Positions 11,862-20,769 of a DNA stretch of 64,000 nucleotides are shown piece after piece (position 1 is the stretch's first letter; every line of letters begins with the position of its first letter). The DNA is from Isoetes taiwanensis (lineage: Eukaryota > Streptophyta > Lycopodiopsida > Isoetales > Isoetaceae), in NCBI GenBank assembly GCA_021234155.1, contig JAJEKV010000879.1, positions 1 to 64,000 of the forward strand, written 5' to 3'. The position numbers were made by a program, and so were the translations under genes. Under the pieces are notes generated by a model. It did no database searches, was not told the DNA's origin, and worked only from the letters and a program-made list of their open reading frames with translations.

Positions 11862-11939
11862 ATACTAAGTGATATGGATAAGGAAATTTAAGATTATAAT
11901 GTTTTTTCATACTAAGTGATATGGATAAGGAAATTTAAG
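11862..11939. repeat. 47-bp-offset tandem duplication
   Basis: ATACTAAGTGATATGGATAA followed by GGAAATTTAAG occurs at 11862 and again at 11909, inside the nested transposon. Confidence 0.8.
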
Positions 11940-12334
11940 TTATAATATTTTTAGCGATATCAATAGCATAGGGAAGATCGCTTATACTTTTATCTCAAAA
12001 TCGTAAATATCTCAAAAGGCCCTTTCATATTTACATGCCGACTATAAAGGTGTGGTTAAGCTTTTAAGTAGTGGTGGTCAAGCTAAACACATTTGCATAG
12101 TAACAATTTTTTTAAGCTCATGCCCAACCCATGTCTAATGGTATGATCATTCCTTTCAAAAGCATTCTAAATTTTTTGTACTTGGACAATGATCTGAAAA
12201 CAAGTCCAAATTAGATTTCTCACTAAGATGAACTCGTATGCAAAAATATAAACAAAATGATGTAGCCTCATAAGTCTAGATTTCTCACCTAGTTAATCTT
12301 ATTTGTGCAAAATATAAAACCAAGGATGTAGAAT

Positions 12335-12406
12335 TAGAAGCTGAGATATCTACACTAATGGCATGCATCATAGAAGCTGAGATATCTACACTAATGGCAT
12401 GCATCA
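12335..12406. repeat. Exact 36-bp tandem duplication
   Basis: 12335-12370 and 12371-12406 are two identical copies beginning TAGAAGCTGAGATATC and ending GGCATGCATCA. Being identical, the duplication is recent compared with its surroundings. Confidence 0.88.
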
Positions 12407-15353
12407 AGCAAATGAAAGTACAACCATCCTTTTTTAGGCATTTCCATACTCCATAACATATATGATGAAAATCTTGCATATGTTGTCTGTGTAATTGTTC
12501 CTTCGCGCATATATTTGAACTCTATGTATGTTATAATATCCATGTGTATAGTTGTTCACACGTATATTCGAACTCTATATATGTTATGATATCCATGTGA
12601 TCTTTCTTTTGCTGCATAACAACATATCTTTCTTCCTTTGCAACTGCTATCACAAAGAATTTTATACACAATATACAAGAAAACCTATTGTATCTACATT
12701 TATTTTTATTGTAAAAATTTTTTGTAGCTCTAAATAAATCTTTCGCTTGACCCCCAAAATGGCATATTTCTTTTGGGGGTCTTTTTATTTATATTATATC
12801 ACTCTAAAAAAAGCTGTTTTGAAGGACAATTTTGAACAACTTGTGTCTAGAGACCTTGATTGCCCCCTAATTTGCCTCATTTTTTAGTTTTCCAAAATTT
12901 TTAGAGGAATCTTTCAAACGCACTTCTTAAATAAGTGCGTTTCAATTTAAACATTGTTTACTGTGACATGGATGGAGAAATATTTTAGATAAACATGTGA
13001 GAAGTTGCCTAATAGCAAAATGTATCATTTGACAGACAATATTACCAAAAAAGATGTCTTCAAAGAATACAAAGAGACTTGCATTCAGTTTCAGCACATC
13101 TCTTACTCACACTTCACTAGACTGTGGAAAAGTGAATTTGGCCTTATGAAAATTCCAAGGAGACAGGGGAAGATGATACGCCTTCAATCAAAAAAAAGAA
13201 AATTCCAAGGAGACATAGAATGTCTGTTTTCTCAAGATGTGCAGAATTAAAAAGTCAACAAGAAACCGCAAAAAAAGAGATCGAAAGAAGTAAGCTCAAG
13301 TCCTCCAACCTCTCACTTGTTTCAAAGAAAATATTTCAACCTGATTTCTTCTACAGATATTGTGATCTTGCCACACATCGTGAACAACAAGCAGCAGAGA
13401 GAAGAAAGCTCAAAGCACGTAAAACAAAGCTCGAGCGTCCACTTTAAATATATGTCTATTGTAATTGATGGAATGGATAAAAAGACAACTCTACCCCATT
13501 TCCTAAATATTCCAAAAATGTGGCCAGAGGAATGTTTTGTTAAAGTCCACCTTGTAGGAGCCATGGTCTTCAAAGGAAGTCTACTAAAGTGCAAAGTATT
13601 TTTGACGTATCGAAACTTGCATGGTGACCAAACCCGACAATTACAATTCTTAACAAGGTCCTGTGCGAGCAAGAGCAACTTCAACGTTGCTCTACCCGCA
13701 ACTTGACAACACTACAAGAGAGAACAAGAATCAAACACTCTTTGCTTATTGTGCCATGCTAGTGGAGCTAAGGATCTTCAGAAAAGTAAAGCTCGGATTT
13801 GTACTTGTTATAGGGCACACCCATGATCAGATTGACCAGATGTTCAGCAGATTTTCTGTGCACCTTAGAAGGAAGAAAGCTTTTTGTCTTTCTACTTTAG
13901 TTCGAATCATTGAAGATTCTTACACCCTATTCCAAAGGGTCGAGATTCTTAAAGAGACTAGCGACTTTAGAGTTTGTTTTTCCTCAACGCGGATAGAGAA
14001 CTAGTCAGAACAAGTTGAATGATCTTACCTTTCAACATCACATCAAGTTCTACTTGAAGGATGGACAAAGCTTCTTACAGGGGAAGAAGTACACCTGCAC
14101 TTCCTTAAATTTGTTCCAGACCATTGCTTCATAGAACGTGCTGAGCAACTTCCTCTCAAAAATCCTAAGGAGTCCAAGCAGAAGAAAAGTACCCTATTGA
14201 CATCCTTAAAAGCCATTGAAAATGACATTTCCTCAGGCTTTAAGTACTTCTCGGAAGAAGATCAGATGTGGTGGAGAAATTTCTTTCTTGAACAGAAAGT
14301 TATCTTGGAAAACCTAGCTCTAAGACAGTTGCAAGAACCGTTTCAATGGCCTGATACCTTCCATCAACCCTAGAACCAGGCAAGTCCAAGCAATGCTACA
14401 TTAGCACTTGCAGCAGAGGAAGACGAGGACCGAGTTATGTACCTCAGATCAAGACGTAGGAATGAGCCTCAAGGCAATATCATAGGAATTGCCAAAGATA
14501 TGCTGATTGCTCTTCCAACTGAGGAAGATGACAAAGGTCGACCTTTTTGGATAGCAAAAGTTCTTGATACAGTCAAGGAGGAAGGCTTATTAACTAAACT
14601 CAATATTCACTGGCTTGCGACACGTTCAGAAAATGCTTTTGAGGGTAGATATGAGTTAGAAATGAGAAGTTAAGGAAAAGGGAGGAAGTCCAAGAAAGTG
14701 GGTTGTAGGGATGAGCTGAACTTAAGTGATGTGACTATATTGTGCTATGATTTCAAGTTGAAATCTGACAATCGTCTGTGCTAGAGGACTATCAATTTGC
14801 TTAAAAAGTCTTGTAATTATGAGAAAGAGGATGAAAAAGGGAGTGGTGGTGGCAATGCTTCACCGTCTGTTGATAGTGATGAGGAAGATAACTCAAGCAC
14901 TTCCTCGAGTGACAGTGAAAGAAGCGAAGATGACGACGATGGCATAAATGAACATGAGGATGTACTGGATCCCTCTGTCATCACTCCTCACACTTTTGTA
15001 CATAACTGAGTCTTAGAAAAAGACTGTAAATTTTGCATGTGAATATGAAGATTTTATTTTCAAATTTTGAGAATACTCTGGGTTCGATTCTGAGACTTTT
15101 TTCAATTTTGTGTTAAATATTTTATCCTCTGAAATTAGAGGTTCTCTCTAAAAACATACTTCAAGAACATTCTATTTGCTAAAAAAATGTCACTTTAAAA
15201 AAATCAATTCTTTCGTTGCACAAAAAAATTAGTCATTTGGGAGGGGGGCAAAATAGAATTTCATGCAACTTTTTTTTAACCTCGTTTTACCCCCTTTGTA
15301 ATAAAAAGGGAATCTTTAAGGGATATTCTTTTTGCTCTCGTTTCGATGATTTG

Positions 15354-15378
15354 CTCCCGTTTAATACGCAATCTTGTT
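15354..15378 (-). repeat. Right terminal inverted repeat of the large transposon
   Basis: Read on the minus strand it begins AACAAGATTGCGTATTAAAC and matches 3484-3508 at 20 of 25 positions. AATA follows immediately at 15379-15382. Confidence 0.8.
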
Positions 15379-15469
15379 AATAAGCAAAGGGATTTGCGTT
15401 TGTTTTGAAACATGTATACTCTAGTAAGGTATTGAGTAAATGGATATATCATTGAAACATTTCATCTAT

Positions 15470-15662
15470 GTTTTCCTTTATACAAGGATCCAACTAGAGG
15501 CATAGGACGTATCATCATTACTGCAAAGGTTTTTCCCTTGAAAACCTTTCGAGGCAGAAGGTAATGATTGTACTAGCCCATTGTATGGGTCCCATGACCT
15601 ATTGGTCTCCGTGGATGTTAAAAAATCTATTCTATTCTATTCTATTCTATTCTATTCTATTC
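15470..15662 (+). mobile_element. LINE-like 3' end with (TTCTA)n tail
   Basis: The segment GGTTTTTCCCTTGAAAACC, GGGTCCCATGACC, ATTGGTCTCCGTGGATGTTA and an (ATTCT) tail at 15626-15662 matches the reverse complement of 37945-38130, which shows the same order. Two copies in opposite orientation ending in the same 5-bp tail indicate a non-LTR retrotransposon or SINE 3' end. No coding part is attached here, as expected for a 5'-truncated copy. Confidence 0.55.
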
Positions 15663-16567
15663 CTCCACTTTCCTCTTTCCTTAATCTTGTGTCCTTATAC
15701 TTGCCTAAAATAAAATTTCGTAGTGCTATTTGGTTTAGGGGCTCCGTAACCAATATAATGCAAACCAGAGAAAAAATAGCCAACATATTCTTAAGAAATA
15801 ATTAGACCATAGAAATAACTGATGATGGCAGGTTTGCCCCTATCTTAACAACCATACAAAACTGTCATTTTGCCAAAGGATTGGGTTGACAAGGAAATAG
15901 GGTGGACGTTCGATTTACTACATTGGCTTGTAGACAATATAAGTTTTCAGCTTGTACAAACAAGACGCCGAGTTAGCTTCATAAGAATACAAAGGATGCC
16001 ATTATCACAAAATCCACATCATATTCCTCTACCGTCTCTTAGGTGAAGGGACTACTAGATCTGCCAAAATCCTTCTAACTAGAAGAGGACCATCAAATGC
16101 TATCAATGGAGAAAACATCCATTCAGCCTCTGTCAATGGCTAGGATGATAGCTCCACTACTGGGTCCAAATGCAGAATTTTCATGAGTTTTTTTATGGTA
16201 GGGACCTCGGACAAAGGACATGGGTTTTAGGTTTAGGATTTAGGGTTTATGGCATTTTTATACAAGAACTTTTAAAGTCCTTACTGCATGACCAATGGTG
16301 CTCGAGTTCAAACATGGACCTCTTGTAATGGAATTTAAGGTCTCACTACTAGATCGATGTCATTCATTCTCAAACTTGTAACTTTGCGCGAAACGACTCA
16401 ACGCATTTGAACTCATTATATGTGTTTCAAGTATAATTTGTTATGGCATCTAATGTATTTCCTATTGAAATACCATTATATGCTACTGAGAAGGAATTCT
16501 CAATCCAAACTGAATTTGGATTCTCCAAGGTGTCTGTGAAAGAAATGTATGCTACATTACAAAGAAG
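15663..16567. other. No gene recognised
   Basis: This is AT-rich sequence without a convincing frame. It includes the imperfect target duplication of the following element (16557-16567). Confidence 0.4.
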
Positions 16568-17790
16568 GGAAAACTACCAAAATATCCCTATGAGTTTATG
16601 TAATTACCAAAATGCCCTTATGAGTTTCAAAATCACCAAAATGCCCCTGGCTCAAATAAATATACTGTATAAAATAAACATACAAACCAATTACCAATTT
16701 GCCCTTACACACCAAACTTAATTACCAAAATACCCCTACATACCAGATTTAATTACCAAAATGCCATTACATACCAATTTTGATCAATCTACACCAAACT
16801 AATCATCAAAAGGCCCTACACACCAAACTTAATTATCAAAATACTCCCCACATACCAAACTTAATTACCAAAGTCCCTTACATACTTATCCTACTTCATC
16901 TGTACTAAATGTCTCAAGAATAGAAGTTTAAATTCAACAAAGAGATTACAGAAGTCACAATCATCACTAAATTGGAGCCCTACCACGGCATGCATTGCGT
17001 CTCTTCCATTACACCTTCCGTAAAGATATTCCTCTTCCTCTTCTCTACATGGAGATTACTGAAGTCACAATCATCACTAAATTGGAGCCCTACAACGACA
17101 TGCATTGCGTCTCTTCCATTACACCTTCCGTAAAGATATTCCTCTTCCTCTTCTCTACATCTTCTTCTTCTGTGTGCATGCGTTTAGGTTTTGGACATCC
17201 AAGAGGTCTACATGTGGTTGGTGGTAACATGCCTCCAATAGCATTAAAGTGCACTAAAACCACAAGAAACACTGGCTCCTTGGTTCGGGAAATTCCCCGG
17301 AAGCCTTGTAAGCTACCATGTGAAAATGAAAATTGATAGTACAGTTTAGAAACAGGAGGAAAATTTCCTGCTAAAAGTAATCATTTTTCTTGGTACTTCC
17401 GGCAAAAATAGAGAGGGAGTTCATAGCTGGTAGGCTGGTATAAATCCAGTAGGAAATCTTCCGATCATATGCAAAAAATTTCCCGAACCAAGACTGGCTC
17501 CTTGTAAGTGTCACAACAAGACTGCGTAGGGATATTTTGGTAATTAAGTTTGATGTATAAGGCATTTTGATAATAAATTTGGCATAAATTGATCAAAATT
17601 TGTATGTAATGCCATTTTGATAATTAAGTTGGGAGTGTAAGGGTATTTTGGTAATTAAGTTTGGTGTGTAGGAGAAAATTGATAATTTATTTGTATATTT
17701 ATTTGAGTCATGGGCATTTTGGTCATTTTGAAACTTATAAGGGCATTTCGGTAATTATAAAAACTCATAGAGGCATTTTGGTAGTTTTCC
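16568..17790. mobile_element. Mutator-like element with about 270-bp terminal inverted repeats
   Basis: Left arm 16568-16850 and right arm about 17521-17790 are inverted copies, both starting GGAAAACTACCAAAAT and continuing through CTATGAGTTT, CTCAAATAAATATAC and CACACCAAACTTAATTACC. The flanks TTACAAAGAAG (16557-16567) and TTAGAAAGAAT (17791-17801) look like an 11-bp target duplication with two changes. Long TIRs and a 9-11 bp duplication are typical of Mutator-like elements. The interior has no transposase; it contains a 110-bp tandem repeat and a coding-like stretch (GLHVVGGNMPPIALKCTKTT near 17205-17260) that could be captured host sequence. Confidence 0.65.
16941..17160. repeat. 110-bp tandem duplication inside the Mutator-like element
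   Basis: 16941-17050 and 17051-17160 are near-identical copies, each starting AGATTAC(A/T)GAAGTCAC and ending CTCTTCCTCTTCTCTACAT. Confidence 0.85.
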
Positions 17791-17801
17791 TTAGAAAGAA
17801 T

Positions 17802-18219
17802 GGTGGGTGTATTAAAAGAGAAGTAAATCAAAACTTCACACACTTCAAGTGGTTAAAGGTATAATCTATCTCAAGGCATAATACACTTTACAATGATTGG
17901 GGCAAGCAAATTCCTTTAAGCGTTCAAAATTTTGCTTGCCCTTGGTATAGAGATATCAACCTAACAAGCAGCTTGAATTTATGTAATCCGGTACGAGGTT
18001 TTAGCAAAGCTTTTCCTCACAGCAAGGTACTTCTTTAAGGTAAAGTGGGGGCAAGTGGCAGTTTGGAGCAGCAACTGATGCTGTTAAAATGTCGTGTCAT
18101 ATTGTCTTTTTCAAATGATAGACAGCTTGTTCCAAACTTCCCTAGCTTCGATAGCTCCCTCTCTGAAAATGCCAAAGAAACTGAAGATGATGAGTTGGAT
18201 GTACAACCTTGAAAATTGC
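17802..18219. other. Downstream flank of the O-fucosyltransferase gene
   Basis: The gene runs on the minus strand and ends at 18220, so this stretch should hold its 3' UTR and polyadenylation signal. No other frame of note was seen. Confidence 0.45.
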
Positions 18220-20769
18220 TCATGCATTACAAAAGCAGTCAGGCAATGGCAAATTTTTGCCAGATGTTAATGATGGTTCATGAATTTTCCATACTCTACT
18301 CATGAGCTCATTTTTCGTCAACCCATTCATTACAGATTCAGAAAAATCTCTTCTATTCAATACAACAGTGCCACCTCTTCCTTGCAACACCCTTACTGCC
18401 ACTACCATCTTGTCCATGTTGCCAAAATATGTAGCTATATAGATATCACTATTAACAGCTATATAGTAATCAATTGCCGCTTTGCTATTTCCATGAAGTC
18501 GTTTCAATGTTTCACTATCAAGGATATCATACTTGGTATATGTATTTTTGTAAACTGAAGTGAACTTGTCCATTTCTAAGAGTCCAGAGCCTGATGCAAG
18601 GTATACTGGAATAGCTATTGGAAGCCTGAGTGCTTGCAACATAAATGCAGTTTCATCTGGGGTGAGAGGACATTTCCCCCTCTTTCTCCAAGCTATTGCA
18701 AGGTCCCCAGTAAATGCTTCTCTATTGCTTTCACGCGCAGCCTCAATAGCAACTACTGAACCTTCAGAAAGATTGGAATAAGCACACCTACTAAAGGCAA
18801 TCATATCAGGTTCAAACCGCAAGTGTAAAGCTACAAATGGCCTTGGAAGCTTCTTTAATATTAAGTTGGCCTGTTCTTCCAAGTATGGAACTAGTCGGAG
18901 AGCTTTGTAGCATGCTTGGCATCTTGCAGCTTTTGCAAGCAGAGAATACCTGCATACAAGATATATTGGCACTATTTTACTTTAGATTATCATCGCACTA
19001 GAACTTTGTTACCTAACTGCAAATATGCCAACACATAAACTCACCTATCAGCTCTTTGGCTTGCTGCAGGTCTGATAATAATAACTCGGTTTTTAAGTAG
19101 AATAGGAAGAACAGAATCCACATAATCAAACGATTTCTTTTTTATGCAGTTTACTACAGGAGGTTGTTTGGAAGAAAGATCCTTTGGTAGCTCTTTAACG
19201 ATCTGAATGAATTCTCGCATTTCCTGAATAAAGTAGTCCACATCAAAAATATCTGCAAAACCACTATGGCCAAGAGTGCAACGAGATGAGAAATGGTAAG
19301 ACAATCTTAAAATGACGAAATAGTAGCTACTAAGTTATCAATTAGGATTGCTTGTCATCCAGACAAGTCATTTATCAAACAATGTATATTTCTAAAGATG
19401 GAGAACTCACATTTGATTTAATTGAGATTTCAATGCCCACAACACACATCATCAACTAATTATGCACCTCAATGTTTTTTTTTTATCATTAACTTAGTGA
19501 TCCCTATGTTCTCAACTTACTGTGCACATCCATGACAATGAGAAACATAATCATGTATTAAGGAAACCTGAGAACATAGAACATATCCATAGAAGTGAAA
19601 GACCTTGAATCGTTCCAGTAGCTAGATGTTTCGAACCGAGGTAACAATAAGGTGGCATTTAGAAGACGAGCCACTGCAACACCATCACAGAACTGCAGAA
19701 AATATCTACCATACTGTAAGCAGGGAAGTTTCCAGAATCCTTACAAATTAATAGATGCTTAAGGGTTTTCCCTTCAAGTATCTTACTTATCCTTTGCACT
19801 AGAGATTTTTATTCCATCTCGCACAGTAAGCCAAAATTCAGAGCTGCTAACAATGAAAAGGAAGGCAGTCGCCAGAAAAGAAAGCTATGTGGAAACTTAC
19901 ATCACGCCTCATTTGATTCAAGCCTCCAGTACAATCAACGATAATATATCCATTGCTCTTTTGTGATGGTCCTATAACACGTTCCAAATCATAATTGTTG
20001 TAAGAAAAAATAATATAACACACTTGCTCTTGATGATAAATGGGTAAAAGAATACCAGCATCCTTTGGACTGGCCCACCATGGACATGGTTTCCAGATAT
20101 ACTTCTGTGAGCCCTTTGCTCTATCGGTTCTACAAACAAAAGGGCAGTGAGAAGGAACTGAAATGTATTAAAAACTCTGATAACAATATTGTGCCCTAAG
20201 GGGCTAATTATTCAAAAGTCTAAAACTGGAGGAAAATCTGGATGTGCCCTTTTCACATTACTATAATGATGTTGAGGTAACTTTGTCACATCTCCTATTG
20301 TACATTATTCACATTTGAAGTTTGAAATGTGAGACTAGCATAAAGAGAAAAAGCAAGATCTATATGATTCCAGGTTCATCATTTCTTCCTAGCTGTTAAA
20401 ATCACTTATGCAGGAACAGGAGTTCGACTCCATAATATTGACTGTTACATCTAAACTAGGATCTTTTTCTTTCACTAGTCCACAAATAATTACATAAAAG
20501 GTGCTGTAAGTGATACACAATGCTGCAGGCTTGGATAAAGTTATAGGAACTTACAGTGCATTCGTAGAATTGAATGGGAACGATTCGTAGTAAAAAAAGT
20601 GTAGGGCGAGAAATGAAACTAGGAGGCCAAACACCAACGATGCAGTCTTGAGGGATCCATAGTCGTTGAACACAGATCTTACTGCCTTCAGCAGAGCAAA
20701 CATCTCCATTTCGAGGCGCGGATCATAGCGTATTCGTAGTCTAGACGTATATTTATAACATAGCCTCAT
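18220..20769 (-). CDS. Plant O-fucosyltransferase family protein (GT106-type), six exons
   Basis: This is a type II membrane glycosyltransferase of the plant O-fucosyltransferase (PF10250-like) family, expected in the Golgi and acting on cell-wall or glycoprotein acceptors; the exact substrate cannot be told from sequence. Exons: 20555-20769, 20056-20129, 19901-19971, 19604-19692, 19045-19263, 18220-18949, all with GT and AG borders and continuous phase, giving about 465 residues, close to the family norm. The N-terminus carries one membrane segment (ASLVFGLLVSFLALHFFYY). Family hallmarks follow in order: PWWASPKDAG, GYIIVDCTGGLNQMR, VARLLNATLLLPRF, ADIFDVDYFI, FVALHLRFEPDMIAFSRC, CPLTPDE, PVYLASGSG, IATYFGNMDKM, then a C-terminal LPDCFCNA. 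Translation starts either at 20769 or at an in-frame ATG near 20709; both keep the membrane segment. No stop or frameshift was seen, so this is probably the only functional gene in the window. Confidence 0.95.

Larger units (their letters stand above)
9358..12958. mobile_element. Nested transposon of the same terminal family, non-autonomous
   Basis: Both ends read AACAATGTTTAAA (left) and AACAATGTTTAAATTG (right, reverse complement), continuing as GAAACGCACTTATTT on both sides, so the terminal repeat is about 30 bp with one mismatch. TACT flanks it at 9354-9357 and 12959-12962. Subterminal AAAGATTCC is present at 9418-9425 and inverted at 12907-12914, as in the large element. CCCCTAATTTGCC occurs near both ends in direct orientation (9558, 12864). 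The length (3,601 bp) plus the duplication (4 bp) is removed without frame change: flanking frames 8680-9357 and 12963 onward then coincide. There is no transposase-like gene inside, so it would need one supplied in trans. Confidence 0.9.
8188..15009 (+). pseudogene. DUF7869-like protein, candidate transposase, interrupted by a nested element
   Basis: The readable protein starts with a Ser/Pro-rich N-terminus (8188-8900), then an Arg/Cys-rich segment (LLRIKCCSLGCINRFN) and an HTH-like piece (VCLYGCPPCLESTRMSRIHK) up to 9357. After the nested element it continues WMEKYF, LPNSKMYHLTDNITKK, YSHFTRLWKSEFG, then IDGMDKKTTLPHF (Asp at 13467), DNTTRENKNQTLFAY (Asp at 13705), IGHTHDQIDQMFSRF (13813-13836), a C-terminal PFWIAKVL domain near 14540 and an acidic tail ending at 15009. 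This order matches, from memory, widespread eukaryotic proteins annotated only as DUF7869. The spaced DG, DN and HTHDxID motifs look like a DDE/RNase H-type active site, which is inference. Defects: stop at 12990-12992, a 51-bp partial duplication at 13147/13198, and frameshifts near 13210, 13420, 13670 and 14010. It sits divergent to the methyltransferase gene inside one pair of terminal repeats. Confidence 0.78.
3484..15378. mobile_element. Large DNA transposon with DUF7869-like transposase and ParB/DNA-methyltransferase cargo
   Basis: The left end begins AACAAGGTTGC and the reverse complement of the right end begins AACAAGATTGC; 20 of the first 25 bases agree. The element is flanked by AATA at 3480-3483 and AATA at 15379-15382, a 4-bp target duplication. 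The motif AAAGATTC occurs inside both ends (3529-3536 and, inverted, 15310-15317). It contains two divergent genes, a minus-strand ParB-like/N4-N6 methyltransferase pseudogene (3837-7488) and a plus-strand DUF7869-like pseudogene (8188-15009), separated by a region rich in the palindrome TATTCCGGAATA. The transposase-like gene is split by a smaller element with related ends. I cannot assign it to a named superfamily: 4-bp duplications occur in several, and the AACAA terminus is not one I recognise. This copy is inactive by sequence. The boundaries rest on three agreeing signals (TIR, duplication, subterminal motif). Confidence 0.84.

Noticed and set aside
18280-18781. Plus-strand frames over the O-fucosyltransferase last exon
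   Set aside because: Antisense shadows of a strongly conserved coding exon.
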